64,000 nt of DNA from Oceanispirochaeta crateris (GCF_008329965.1 NZ_CP036150.1:3638439-3702438); one strand, 5' to 3'; counted from the stretch's first letter, positions 35,520 to 44,502 are shown. The notes: a model not told the origin generated them from the letters alone. Numbers and translations are program-made.

Positions 35520-36308
35520 TTAGCGTTTAGCCTTGGATAAAGCCTTATTCAAGAGTGTATAAAAAGGATCTAAACCGATTGAAGCTCCCGAAATAGCATC
35601 TGGCTGATTAACAGTTTGAGAATTGATTACACTGTCTTCAATGGCTCTGGCTTGTTGCCACCAGGGGGCCATGGCTCCTCCATTTTTCTGCATTCCATAT
35701 TCACCATCTATAGAACTCTGGGCCTTGTTTTTCCCGCCTTTTTCGGCGTAGGCATCCCAGTTTACGGCTACGATATATCCTGATGTGACAGTCACTTCTA
35801 CAAAATATTTGTAGCCATGATCAAATGCGGCTTCTTCAGCCTTGTATGTGCCGTCTTTGTAAGGACCATATCCAACTGGTCCGGCTGCAAAGGCTTCTTT
35901 TACAAGGTTCACAAAGGGGGCAACGTGGATGGACGCTCCGGATACAGTGTCGGTATGGCCTTCTTTATCAGAAAGGATAATACTGTTAATGTCCTGAGAC
36001 TTGATAAGCTGCTGTTCCACGGCCTGAGCCTGTTTCCACCAGGGGGCCATGGCTCCGCCCTTGGCCTCCATTCCATACCGCCCATCCTTGGAGACAACGA
36101 CTTTTGGATCTCCGGCATTGACATTGGATCCGTTCCAAATGGCTGATGTAATTTTACCATTTTTGACTACCACTGTGACATTGTATTTCCAGCCTGAGTC
36201 GGGAAAACTCTTTTCCTGAGCAAAATAAACTCCATCTTTCTGGTTAAGTGCAAATAGACCTGTTGATACCATGATCAGCACAGTCATTAAAAATATTGTT
36301 TTTTTCAT
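35520..36308 (-). CDS. Exported protein with two FMN-binding domains
   Basis: A 262-residue protein with a signal peptide (cleavage near GLFALNQ) and two homologous halves of about 115 residues. Each half begins DGxYxAxE, has YGMxxxGGAMAPWW, and ends in a flavinylation-type motif: VSGASIHVAPF and ISGASIGLDPF. In FMN_bind proteins the serine or threonine of this motif carries FMN covalently, attached by an ApbE-type enzyme. It may shuttle electrons outside the membrane, as in extracellular electron-transfer or Rnf-related flavoproteins. No apbE is in the window. It starts after CCAGGAG and lies downstream of the LysM and lipoprotein genes. Confidence 0.85.
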   Translation of the reverse strand: MKKTIFLMTVLIMVSTGLFALNQKDGVYFAQEKSFPDSGWKYNVTVVVKNGKITSAIWNGSNVNAGDPKVVVSKDGRYGMEAKGGAMAPWWKQAQAVEQQLIKSQDINSIILSDKEGHTDTVSGASIHVAPFVNLVKEAFAAGPVGYGPYKDGTYKAEEAAFDHGYKYFVEVTVTSGYIVAVNWDAYAEKGGKNKAQSSIDGEYGMQKNGGAMAPWWQQARAIEDSVINSQTVNQPDAISGASIGLDPFYTLLNKALSKAKR

Positions 36309-36346
36309 AGATTACTCCTGGTTTCAGCCGTTTCCGGCTGACTAAT

Positions 36347-36414
36347 ATGGGCATATTGTATATCCCGGCAGTTATATTCTCAATATTTTATACCGGTATA
36401 ATACATATGCCCAT
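36347..36414. repeat. Long imperfect inverted repeat
   Basis: ATGGGCATAT (36347-36356) and ATATGCCCAT (36405-36414) form a perfect 10-base outer stem. Partial pairing continues inward to CCCGG and CCGG, around an AT-rich loop. No T run follows on the complement. A smaller hairpin, CAGCCG/CGGCTG (36325-36340), lies between it and the FMN-protein start. Confidence 0.75.
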
Positions 36415-36418
36415 AGTT

Positions 36419-37111
36419 TTATTTAATTGTACCGTTATCCCAGGTTCCGCTACGGGTCTCGCCAGTTTTGGAAGGAATCTCAAGTACCATACCAGGCAGG
36501 ATCAAACGGGGGTTTGAAGGCTGAGGTAGTTTATCTTTGTTGGCTTCCCACAACAGTTTCCAGTCCCAGGAATTGCCATAGACAAAATCATAACCGGCAA
36601 TGTTCCAGAGACAGTCTTTTGTGAGGTTATACTTTCTAACCACATAACGTGCAGGAAGAGGCGTACCTTCTCGAGGAATGTAGACCACCACTGATAGGAG
36701 TTCAATTCCCTTTAGGGACGTCTCATAACTGTCAGCATAGCTTTCATCACGGAACTGATTGTAGGCTGTTTCGTACAAGGCCTTGGCTTCTGCATATTCG
36801 GTAGGGAAGTTTTTCTCACCATCAATATTATTTGCAGAGTTCAGTGATTTTTCGAATCGTCTGAGAGCGCTGTTTGCCTTGTAGCGGCTAAGCATCATGG
36901 CAATCCACTGGTCAGAAAGAGCGGAATATCTTTGAGATTCTTCCGCCAGAAGTTTTGCTTCCTGGTAGTCCCCTTCTTCGAAGGCTAATTCACTGGCTCT
37001 TTTGAGTTCCACAGACTTTCTGTAGTCGGGATTGTCTTGCAGAGACTGGGCGAATATGCTTCCTCCCAGGAAACAGAGAATCATAAGAAATACTAATTTA
37101 TTTGTTTTCAT
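36419..37111 (-). CDS. Exported LysM-domain protein
   Basis: A 230-residue protein with a signal peptide (cleavage near SIFAQS), a helical central region with repeat-like acidic stretches (ASELAFEEGDYQEAKLLAEE resembles a tetratricopeptide-type pair), and a C-terminal LysM module (about 160-215: YVVRKYNLTKDCLWNIAGY to LILPGMVLEIPS). LysM binds peptidoglycan glycans, so the protein probably sits at the cell wall in the periplasm. The ATG overlaps the stop of the upstream lipoprotein gene (TGATG), so the two are translationally coupled. Confidence 0.85.
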   Translation of the reverse strand: MKTNKLVFLMILCFLGGSIFAQSLQDNPDYRKSVELKRASELAFEEGDYQEAKLLAEESQRYSALSDQWIAMMLSRYKANSALRRFEKSLNSANNIDGEKNFPTEYAEAKALYETAYNQFRDESYADSYETSLKGIELLSVVVYIPREGTPLPARYVVRKYNLTKDCLWNIAGYDFVYGNSWDWKLLWEANKDKLPQPSNPRLILPGMVLEIPSKTGETRSGTWDNGTIK

Positions 37112-37602
37112 CACTGGTCTCCCTCTGCTGCTTCATCGGTGGCATCATTAGCATTCTTTTCTACATTGGCAATCGCCTCATCAGCTGCTTGCATAGCAGC
37201 TATGGCTTCCGCCTTTTTCTCTTCTGCTACCGAAACAGAGTCATTATAAGCCGCTGTGGCTTTAGTATACTCTTCAATGGCTTGTGCGTAGCCTTCTGCT
37301 GCAGTAAAGGACTCAGCAGATGCTATGAGTTCTTCAGCCTTGGCGAATTCAACTTTAGCTGCTCTTGGGGCCTTGGCGGCTACAGCTTTTTCCCTGGCTG
37401 CTTCTGCAGTTTTTCTAGCTGCGGCAGTGGAGTCCATTGTTGCTTCTGGTTTTTCCATGTTCTCTACTGTTTCAACTGTTTCTTCAACAGCAGCTACAGA
37501 TTCTTCCATGGCTTCCTCTGGTGCAGAGGCACAGGACATGGGCAGGATCATCAATGCGGCAAAAGCCGTTGGAAATAGAAACCACTTCTTTGTCAGGTTC
37601 AT
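37111..37602 (-). CDS. Ala/Glu-rich helical lipoprotein
   Basis: A 163-residue protein with a lipoprotein signal (cysteine C24 in LPMSCASAP). The mature part is almost entirely Ala, Glu and Lys with few aromatics, predicting a long helix or coiled coil (AAREKAVAAKAPRAAKVEFA). No enzyme motif is seen. Low-complexity helical lipoproteins of this type are common in spirochaete periplasms, often as spacers between membrane and wall. Coupling to the LysM gene suggests the two act together in envelope tethering; that is inference. Confidence 0.85.
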   Translation of the reverse strand: MNLTKKWFLFPTAFAALMILPMSCASAPEEAMEESVAAVEETVETVENMEKPEATMDSTAAARKTAEAAREKAVAAKAPRAAKVEFAKAEELIASAESFTAAEGYAQAIEEYTKATAAYNDSVSVAEEKKAEAIAAMQAADEAIANVEKNANDATDEAAEGDQ

Positions 37603-37735
37603 TTTTTCTCCTCGTTATATATTCGGAAATTTTATTAATCGAATAATAAACTTAATGCTTTGATAATAATAGTTCATTCAATAAAAAACAAATGGTTTCT
37701 TTGGTGAATCTTTCAAATCTTTTTAATAGATGGAC

Positions 37736-37764
37736 TTGTATGAACCCCCATTGTGAAATACAAT
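37736..37764 (+). promoter_or_regulatory. Probable sigma-70 promoter of the PHP-domain gene
   Basis: TTGTAT (37736-37741) and TACAAT (37759-37764) are separated by 17 bases, 42 bases before the ATG at 37807. Confidence 0.55.
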
Positions 37765-37806
37765 TAACAGCGAAATGAAATCAAAAAGAATAGGTATTGA
37801 AAGAAT

Positions 37807-39141
37807 ATGAAAAGAAATTCCAATGAAAATCAACTTGAAAAGTTGAATTCCGAGACTATGGATGCCCGTTTAAAGGTTTTAAAAACTTTTACTGAAGATC
37901 CGGACATCATGAATCAGCTCCCTCCTGAAACAATGGAGGTTAATAATCATGTTCATACCATATATTCTTTCAGTCCTTATTCTCCGGCTGCATCGGTGTG
38001 GTTTGCCAGAAAAGCAGGACTTAAAGCTGTAGGTAGTATGGATCATGACAGCATTGGAGCCGCTAAGGAAACTCTGGCAGCAGGTAAAATTCTCGGAACC
38101 GCCACTACCGTTGGCTTTGAACTCAGGGTGAACTTTACCGGAACTTCTGTAGAAGGCCGTAAAATGAATAATCCAGACTCGGCAAACATCGTCTATATGA
38201 CTGTTCACGGTGTTCCTGAATCTAAAATTCCTGAGGTGGAAGCCTTTTTAAAGCCTCTGCAGGATCAACGAAATCAAAGGAACCGGAAACAGACTTCAAA
38301 GCTGAATGACCTGATCATACCCTTTGGTTTGGATCCTCTTGATTTTGATAGGGATATTGCTTCTTTATCAGAAACAAAGGAGGGGGGCAGCATCACCGAA
38401 AGACATATTCTCTTTGGTTTTTCCAAGTCAATCGTCTCAAAATGCGGCAAGGGCTTACCTTTGGTTGAATTTCTGGAAAAGACAATGGACTTGAGTGTCA
38501 AAGGGAAAATTAGAGACTTCCTGCTGGATCAGGAGAATCCTCATTATCTATATGATCTTCTGGGCATCTTGAAGGGAAACTTCCTGCCTCGTTTTTTTAT
38601 CCAACCTGATGAACAGGAATGCCTTTCTGTCTACAAGGTTGTAGAATTTGCAAATAAAATTGGGGGCATTCCCTGTTATGCTTATTTGGGAGATGTGAGT
38701 GAAAGTCCAACGGGAGATAAAAAAGCCGAAAAATTCGAAGATGATTTTCTGGATGAATTGATTCCCGAGTTGAAGAATATCGGATTCAAGGGAATCTCCT
38801 ATATGCCTCCCAGGAATACTCTAGAACAGCTGAAACGGGTTCAGAAATTGTGCAGCGAATATGAACTGATGGAAATCAGCGGGGTTGATATCAACTCATC
38901 CCGTCAGAGCTTCAATTGTCCTGAGATCCTTCAAAGTGATTTCTCGCACCTCATCGTAGCTACTTGGGCTTTGATTGCTCATGAAAAATTGACAGCACTG
39001 AATCCCAGCTGGAATCTTTTTCATCCGGATAACCCCTTGGCCTCTTTGAGCCTGAATGAAAGGATTCAGAGGTATGGTCAATGGGGTGAAAAAGCTGACC
39101 ATCATCATCCGGAAAATATTGCCACACTGGCCGATTTCTAA
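37807..39141 (+). CDS. PHP-domain phosphoesterase-like protein
   Basis: A 444-residue cytosolic protein with PHP-domain metal-binding motifs: NNHVHTIYSF (the HxH pair) and SMDHDSIGAA. The middle region (about 150-300) is a helical insert unlike the usual PHP fold, and the C-terminal third contains DVGVDINS-like text (EISGVDINSSRQ) and two further histidine clusters (DHHHPEN). PHP proteins hydrolyse phosphate esters, including histidinol-phosphate and DNA ends. The substrate here cannot be named. The gene converges with a cysteine-cluster gene with no spacer between their stops. Confidence 0.8.
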   Translation: MKRNSNENQLEKLNSETMDARLKVLKTFTEDPDIMNQLPPETMEVNNHVHTIYSFSPYSPAASVWFARKAGLKAVGSMDHDSIGAAKETLAAGKILGTATTVGFELRVNFTGTSVEGRKMNNPDSANIVYMTVHGVPESKIPEVEAFLKPLQDQRNQRNRKQTSKLNDLIIPFGLDPLDFDRDIASLSETKEGGSITERHILFGFSKSIVSKCGKGLPLVEFLEKTMDLSVKGKIRDFLLDQENPHYLYDLLGILKGNFLPRFFIQPDEQECLSVYKVVEFANKIGGIPCYAYLGDVSESPTGDKKAEKFEDDFLDELIPELKNIGFKGISYMPPRNTLEQLKRVQKLCSEYELMEISGVDINSSRQSFNCPEILQSDFSHLIVATWALIAHEKLTALNPSWNLFHPDNPLASLSLNERIQRYGQWGEKADHHHPENIATLADF

Positions 39142-39714
39142 TTAAGCCTCTGTTTTTGTAAATAGATCTTGAATTGAAATACGCTCCTTTCCCCGGAAAG
39201 GAGCTCCTTCTTCAGTTTTTAGGAATTCCTGGTTTAGTTGTTTAAGATGGGTATTCCATTCTTCCATATTCAAAACATCTTCCGGATCAAAAACTTCTTC
39301 CATCGTCTCATCAGTCACAGATGTGAAATTCAGGTCGCACCAACTGATCTGCCAATCGGGGATCTCTGGGGCGACTCTTGTTCCCTTGGCATCATATTCT
39401 TCGGTCAAGTAGAGGAGGGGCAGCCCATGGGTTCGGCAGATGAGGGGACGATTTGAATAGAATGAGCAGGACTTTTCTTTGAGCAAGGCACAGCTGCCCT
39501 GTGTGTTCTCTGGTATGAAGGACTCTTGTGATGATGTGATCCTTTCTCTGAGGGTATACCATTCCAAGGGGAGCAGAGAAATATCTGTGCAGCAGGCGGA
39601 ACATCCTTTTTTACATACCAAAGATTCACCATACAGGCGAACAAGGCGGTCCGACTCTTTGCTGACATCTTTCAGGACTTCCTCATAGCCGACAATGATT
39701 TCCATAATGTTCAA
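39142..39714 (-). CDS. YkgJ-type cysteine-cluster protein
   Basis: A 190-residue protein with the CKKGCSACCTD cluster near the N-terminus and two further cysteines (SCALLKEKSCSFY) before RPLICRTHG. This fits the YkgJ/UPF0153 family, thought to bind zinc or an iron-sulfur cluster. No function is established for the family. TTG at 39714 is preferred as start because GTGGAG lies six bases upstream; GTG at 39726 and ATG at 39705 are also open. Its stop abuts the stop of the PHP gene. Confidence 0.82.
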   Translation of the reverse strand: MNIMEIIVGYEEVLKDVSKESDRLVRLYGESLVCKKGCSACCTDISLLPLEWYTLRERITSSQESFIPENTQGSCALLKEKSCSFYSNRPLICRTHGLPLLYLTEEYDAKGTRVAPEIPDWQISWCDLNFTSVTDETMEEVFDPEDVLNMEEWNTHLKQLNQEFLKTEEGAPFRGKERISIQDLFTKTEA

Positions 39715-39761
39715 TGCAATCTCCACGGAGAATCTATTTCATAGAAAATATTTGGTTCCTA

Positions 39762-41678
39762 TTATGCAAAGAAGCTTTGCAGGACCTTGAGATTCTCTTC
39801 CTTATTTATATCAGATCCTCCTTCTTTATACATTGCCTCTATTCGGTTCCAATAAAAATCCCTGACCTTATACCGGACGAGCTTCATTGTCGAATTGATG
39901 AGCTGGTCGTTTTCTGAGAAGGCCTCTTGAATGATGGCAAATGATCCGGGAATCCATTGGGAGGGAATGGATGTCCTGGTTCTAAAACTGTAAAATGAAT
40001 CGTTAAGCTCTGCAAAAAGTTCTTCGGCCGTTTTGAGGTTTTTTTCTTTGATGGCCTTTTTTATTTCACTCTCGTTGAGGGTGACCAAGGCTGTGGTCGT
40101 TTTTTTCTGTTCATTATAAGCCATGATTTGATGTATGTAGGGGCAGTAGTTGAGTACGGCTTCTTCGATGGTTTCCGGTGAATATTTTTCACCATCTGCT
40201 GCAATCAGAAGAGCCTTGGCTCGCCCGGTGATGACTAGAAATCCGTCTGAATCAAAATATCCCAGATCTCCTGTCCAAAGCCAACCGTCTTTGAGGACTT
40301 CATCTGATGCTTCCGTATTCTTATAGTATCCCTTCATGACATTTTCACCCCGGATAATCAGTTCGCCGGGAACACCGGGCTCCGCTTCATTTTCTTCGTC
40401 CTTCATGATGCGGCATTCAATGGAGGGGAGAACAATTCCGGATGTTCCGAATTTGTGTTTGGGTGGTGTGTTGGTACAGATGACCGGTGTCGCTTCGGTT
40501 AGTCCGTAGCCCTGGTATATGGGAGCTCCAATGGCATTGAAAAATTCCTGCTGGCTGACTTCCAGGAGGGCTCCTCCTCCGACGCAAAACTTAAGATTCC
40601 CTCCGAAGATGTTCAGGACCTTGGGGAATACAAGTTTTTTAGCCAGAAAGTAGTTGAACCCATACAGGAGCTTAATCGTCCATGGGGCCTTGCGGTATCC
40701 ATCCCTGTTGATCTTGATACCCGCCTGTACTCCCCTGGTGAAAATGCCGTTGATGAAGGCTCCTTTCGCTGCCACTCCGGCTTGAATCTTCTTCATAAAA
40801 CTTCCTGAAAGGGCAGGTACAGTCAAGAGAAAGTAGGGTTTGGCTTCTACAAGGTTTCCTGGAATATTTCTCAGAATCGCCATTCCTCCGCCTCTGGCAT
40901 CCACAAAATACATGGCAAGGCCGCGGCGAAGACTCACATAGAGGCCAATCGTGTGGGCAAAGGAGTGATCCAGAGGAAGTATTACCAGGGTTCTCGCCCT
41001 TTCAGGGATGTAGAATAGTCTGACGGCATCAGCACTATTGGCATAATAGTTCAGATGGGTGAGCATGATTCCCTTAGGATTGCCCGTTGTTCCCGAGGTG
41101 TAGGATATGGTGACCACATCATTTTCACCAATATCTTTCAATCTTTTTTCAAGTTCTAAGATTGTTGATTCATCGCTGTTTTTTCCTTCTTCAATAAAAG
41201 AAGAGTAAAGGATAATGTCTTTTCCATCTCTTAACCCTGCTGCCTCGGCCCGGGTCATTACATCACCTCCATAGTTGCTGAGAACAATGATAAGAGGGGT
41301 CTTTTCAAGGTCAGTTCTGATGGAGAGGATCTTGTCTAGAGAATTTTCTGACACGACAATGGCGGACGATTCCGAGTGATTCAATCTAAAGGGGATTTCG
41401 TCATCCAATAGTTTGATGGATAGGGGAACGGCGATACACTGGGCCTTGAGTAATCCAAACTCACTGATGACCCAGTTTCTGCGTCCTTCTGAGAGTATGG
41501 CAACCTTATCTTCTTTTTTAAATCCCCGTGCTATCAGAGCTTTGGCAAAGAGTGCGGATTCTTTTTCCACATCTAGAAAAGTCTTAGGAATCCATCCTTT
41601 CTCTTCTTTCTCAACGACATAGGGGTCGTTGGCATAGGTCTCTGCTGCGAGGGTAAGCATGCTTAATACGGTTCTCAT
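39762..41678 (-). CDS. AMP-forming long-chain acyl-CoA synthetase
   Basis: A 638-residue adenylate-forming enzyme. Characteristic motifs are YTSGTTGNPKG (the AMP-binding P-loop), GYGLTEATPVI, and GWLWTGDLGYFDSDGFLVITGR with the adenosine-ring aspartate and the lysine-bearing C-terminal domain. The last third has a 90-residue extension with a helical segment (AELNDSFYSFRTRT). It activates fatty acids to acyl-CoA at the membrane. ATG at 41678 is chosen over TTG at 41681 because AGGGAGA lies seven bases upstream. A promoter is visible at 41712-41739. Confidence 0.92.
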   Translation of the reverse strand: MRTVLSMLTLAAETYANDPYVVEKEEKGWIPKTFLDVEKESALFAKALIARGFKKEDKVAILSEGRRNWVISEFGLLKAQCIAVPLSIKLLDDEIPFRLNHSESSAIVVSENSLDKILSIRTDLEKTPLIIVLSNYGGDVMTRAEAAGLRDGKDIILYSSFIEEGKNSDESTILELEKRLKDIGENDVVTISYTSGTTGNPKGIMLTHLNYYANSADAVRLFYIPERARTLVILPLDHSFAHTIGLYVSLRRGLAMYFVDARGGGMAILRNIPGNLVEAKPYFLLTVPALSGSFMKKIQAGVAAKGAFINGIFTRGVQAGIKINRDGYRKAPWTIKLLYGFNYFLAKKLVFPKVLNIFGGNLKFCVGGGALLEVSQQEFFNAIGAPIYQGYGLTEATPVICTNTPPKHKFGTSGIVLPSIECRIMKDEENEAEPGVPGELIIRGENVMKGYYKNTEASDEVLKDGWLWTGDLGYFDSDGFLVITGRAKALLIAADGEKYSPETIEEAVLNYCPYIHQIMAYNEQKKTTTALVTLNESEIKKAIKEKNLKTAEELFAELNDSFYSFRTRTSIPSQWIPGSFAIIQEAFSENDQLINSTMKLVRYKVRDFYWNRIEAMYKEGGSDINKEENLKVLQSFFA

Positions 41679-41711
41679 CAAAAGTTCTCCCTGTGATTGT
41701 CATTGGGAATT

Positions 41712-41739
41712 ATTTTAACAGATACGCTTGATATGTCAA
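41712..41739 (-). promoter_or_regulatory. Probable sigma-70 promoter of the acyl-CoA synthetase gene
   Basis: On the complement TTGACA (41734-41739) and TAAAAT (41712-41717) are separated by 16 bases, 33 bases before the start codon. Confidence 0.65.
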
Positions 41740-41812
41740 TAAAAAGGAAGCCGCCTTCTTTTTTATTCTTTGAGAGTTTGTGTTGGAGCGCTTAAAAAAA
41801 GGTTGAATCTCA

Positions 41813-41841
41813 TTGATTTAATAAGCATATTGAAATATAAT
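41813..41841 (+). promoter_or_regulatory. Strong sigma-70 promoter of the sugar/polyol operon
   Basis: TTGATT and TATAAT are separated by 17 bases. The predicted leader runs about 150 bases to the GTG at 42001 and carries two hairpins. With the divergent promoter at 41712 it fills the 322-base gap between the acyl-CoA synthetase and SDR genes. Confidence 0.68.
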
Positions 41842-41882
41842 CGAAGGCATTACGAAAGTTAAAAGATAGAAAATAGAAAATA

Positions 41883-41954
41883 AAAGGACTCCTAAAGCCT
41901 TTTGAAGTGCTTTAGAAGTCCTTTCAATACTCGGGCCTTTGTATCCTGAGTATT
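41883..41954 (+). promoter_or_regulatory. Two-hairpin leader of the sugar/polyol operon
   Basis: First hairpin: AAAGGACTCCTAAAGC (41883-41898) with GCTTTAGAAGTCCTTT (41909-41924), 16 bases with one mismatch. Second hairpin: AATACTC (41926-41932) with GAGTATT (41948-41954). Neither is followed by a T run, so they are not simple terminators. A regulatory or mRNA-stabilising leader is likely. Confidence 0.65.
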
Positions 41955-42000
41955 CAATCACTGAGATTTCTGCGGAGTCCAGGCGTTTAAGGAGTTATAT

Positions 42001-43125
42001 GTGAATAAAATCAGTACGGCTGCGGCTTCAATACGAGGCTTGAGCTTTAATGGTGAAAAGGGAAAGATTGTGGTTCATACCACATCTACGGTTAAATCTT
42101 CCGGGAGCAGTCTTGATTTAGGGCTCCTTCCTGAAGAAGAACAGGATATTCTGAGTCTACTTCAGAATCAGTGGACCGGGCAGGATCTTGTTGTTTGTGG
42201 AGCAGACGGTAGTTTTGTGCTAGCCGATTCCTACGATGATGCGATGGCTCGTATCAGCGGAAAAGATGCAGTGGTTTCCCAGGAAAAGGCCCAGGGTATT
42301 CCGGCAGTGAAAGACAAGGTGGCTTTGGTTACTGGCGGAGCACAGGGATTTGGAGAAGGGATGGTTCGCGAACTTGTCTCTGCAGGCGCTTATGTTTATA
42401 TCGCAGATATGAATATTGATGGGGCCACCCAGCTTTCAGAAACTCTGAATCAGGAACAGGGATCTACAAGAACTTTTGCCTTGAAAGTGAATGTAACCGA
42501 TGAAGAGTCGGTAGAAGCCATGATGGATCATGTGGCAAAAACTACAGGCGGTCTGGATATCTTTATCAGCAACGCAGGAGTTCTCAAGGCAGGAAGTGTC
42601 AAAGAGATGACTCTTCGGGACTTTCAGTTCGTGACCGACGTTGACTATACGGGTTTTTTCATCTGTACAAAATTTGCATCACGGCTTATGGCTGTCCAGA
42701 ATAAACCCACAGGGGAATATTTTTCTGATATCATTGGAATTAGTTCAAAGTCTGGTTTAGAGGGTTCTAACAAGAATGGAGCCTATGCTGGAGCCAAGTT
42801 TGGAAGCATCGGTCTGACACAGAGTTTTGCTCTTGAGTTGGTTTCAGACAATATTAAGGTCAATTCTATCTGTCCTGGAAATTTCCTGGATGGACCCCTC
42901 TGGTCCGATCCTGACAGGGGACTTTTTGTACAATATTTGAAAGCAGGAAAAGTCCCGGGAGCTAAGACCCTGGGAGATGTTAGAAAATTCTATGAAGACA
43001 AGGTGCCCATGAAACGGGGTTGTGAGACGAAAGACGTGGTGAAAGCCATCTATTATATTGTGGACCAGAAGTATGAAACCGGGCAGGCTGTACCTGTTAC
43101 CGGTGGTCAGGTCATGTTGAATTAG
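42001..43125 (+). CDS. Short-chain dehydrogenase, sorbitol-6-phosphate dehydrogenase-like
   Basis: A 374-residue protein. The SDR domain occupies about residues 100-374: cofactor motif VTGGAQGFGEG, DIFISNAGVL, active-site serine region GISSKSG and YAGAKFGSIG with the catalytic Tyr and Lys. An extension of about 100 residues precedes it (acidic, with LGLLPEEEQDILSLL), recalling the linker of bifunctional aldolase-dehydrogenase proteins, but no aldolase domain is present. The GTG start follows AAGGAG by six bases. It begins an operon with a sorbose-1-phosphate-reductase-like gene, so a keto-sugar/polyol phosphate substrate is plausible. Confidence 0.85.
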   Translation: MNKISTAAASIRGLSFNGEKGKIVVHTTSTVKSSGSSLDLGLLPEEEQDILSLLQNQWTGQDLVVCGADGSFVLADSYDDAMARISGKDAVVSQEKAQGIPAVKDKVALVTGGAQGFGEGMVRELVSAGAYVYIADMNIDGATQLSETLNQEQGSTRTFALKVNVTDEESVEAMMDHVAKTTGGLDIFISNAGVLKAGSVKEMTLRDFQFVTDVDYTGFFICTKFASRLMAVQNKPTGEYFSDIIGISSKSGLEGSNKNGAYAGAKFGSIGLTQSFALELVSDNIKVNSICPGNFLDGPLWSDPDRGLFVQYLKAGKVPGAKTLGDVRKFYEDKVPMKRGCETKDVVKAIYYIVDQKYETGQAVPVTGGQVMLN

Positions 43126-43173
43126 TCATTCTGCTGTTTCTGACCAATTGTAAATAACTAAGGAGTATATTTT

Positions 43174-44436
43174 ATGAAAACGAAAGCTGTACGATTATAT
43201 GGTAAAAATGATTTAAGACTGGAAGAGTTTGATCTTCCTTCCATAGCTGATGATGAGATTTTGGCAAAGGTTGTGTCAGACAGCATCTGTATGTCTTCCT
43301 ACAAGGCAGCAAGTCAGGGAGCCGAGCATAAAAGAGTTCCCGATGATGTAGCCCAGAATCCAATTATCATTGGTCATGAGTTCTGCGGGGAAATCCTTGA
43401 AGTCGGATCTAAATGGGCCGGGCAATTCAAGGCGGGACAGAAGTTCTCCATCCAGCCGGCATTGAACTACAAGGGATCTCTGGATGCACCGGGATACTCT
43501 TTTCAGTACATTGGTGGTGATGCTACCCATGTTATCATCCCCAATGAAGTCATGGAAATGAACTGTCTTCTTCCCTACGAGGGAGAGGCTTATTTCATGG
43601 GATCTTTAAGCGAACCAGTTTCCTGTATCGTGGGAACCTATCATGCCATGTATCACATTCCCCAGGGAACCTATATCCATGATATGGGCATCCGAAAAGG
43701 TGGTAATCTGGCTATTCTGGCAGGTGTCGGACCAATGGGCCTCGGCGCCATAGACTATGCCATCCATGCCCCAATTAAACCGGGACTCCTCGTGGTGACT
43801 GATATTGACAACGCAAGACTCGAAAGAGCCGCTTCCATCTTTACCGTAGAAGAAGCTGCTAAAAATGGTGTGAAACTCGTGTATAAGAATACAAAGGATT
43901 CTGCTGATCCCATTGCAGATCTGATGGCCGAAACCGGTGGAAAGGGTTTTGACGATGTTCTGGTCATGGCGCCTGTTCGTCCTCTGGTAGAGCAGGGAGA
44001 CAAGATCCTGACCAAAGATGGATGCCTGAACTTCTTTGCCGGACCTTCTGATACCACTTTTAAGGCTGAACTGAACTTTTATGATGTTCATTATGCTTTT
44101 CATCACATTGTCGGAACCAGTGGAGGGAACACCGATGATATGAAAGAGTCACTGGAGATGATGGGAAAAGGACTTTTGAATCCTTCTGCTATGATCACTC
44201 ATGTGGGTGGTTTAGATGCCGTTGTGGAAACAACATTGACTCTGCCCAAAATACCCGGGGGTAAGAAGCTGATCTATAACCACACGAAAATGCCACTTAC
44301 AGCTCTTATCGATTTTGAAGAAAAGGGTAAAACTGATCCGTTCTTTGCCGAACTGGATAAGCTTGTAAAGAAACACAACGGTTTGTGGAACGTGGATGCA
44401 GAAAAGTATCTCCTTGCAAATGCAGAATCCATTTAA
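43174..44436 (+). CDS. Zinc-type medium-chain dehydrogenase, L-sorbose-1-phosphate reductase-like
   Basis: A 420-residue MDR-superfamily enzyme. It has GHEFCGEILEVG (the catalytic histidine-glutamate element), LSEPVSCIVGTYHAMYH, and the nucleotide loop ILAGVGPMGLGAIDYA. The family's structural-zinc cysteine cluster is not visible, so probably only catalytic zinc is bound. Overall order and length resemble SorE, which reduces L-sorbose 1-phosphate to glucitol 6-phosphate. Paired with the sorbitol-6-phosphate-dehydrogenase-like gene upstream, this would route sorbose or a similar ketose to fructose 6-phosphate. The assignment is from memory of family features, so treat it as probable. Confidence 0.75.
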   Translation: MKTKAVRLYGKNDLRLEEFDLPSIADDEILAKVVSDSICMSSYKAASQGAEHKRVPDDVAQNPIIIGHEFCGEILEVGSKWAGQFKAGQKFSIQPALNYKGSLDAPGYSFQYIGGDATHVIIPNEVMEMNCLLPYEGEAYFMGSLSEPVSCIVGTYHAMYHIPQGTYIHDMGIRKGGNLAILAGVGPMGLGAIDYAIHAPIKPGLLVVTDIDNARLERAASIFTVEEAAKNGVKLVYKNTKDSADPIADLMAETGGKGFDDVLVMAPVRPLVEQGDKILTKDGCLNFFAGPSDTTFKAELNFYDVHYAFHHIVGTSGGNTDDMKESLEMMGKGLLNPSAMITHVGGLDAVVETTLTLPKIPGGKKLIYNHTKMPLTALIDFEEKGKTDPFFAELDKLVKKHNGLWNVDAEKYLLANAESI

Positions 44437-44457
44437 GTCCGTTTATATCGATTGATT

Positions 44458-44502
44458 CCCCGGGATCTGGTTCCGGGATTAACTCCGCCTTATAGGCGGA
44501 GT
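44458..44502 (+). other. Tandem hairpins between dehydrogenase and kinase genes
   Basis: CCCGG/CCGGG (about 44459-44477) is followed by ACTCCGCC (44482-44489) with GGCGGAGT (44495-44502), a perfect 8-base stem. Only GTTTCC follows the second stem, so termination is partial at best. They may set stoichiometry between the reductase and the kinase. Confidence 0.65.
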
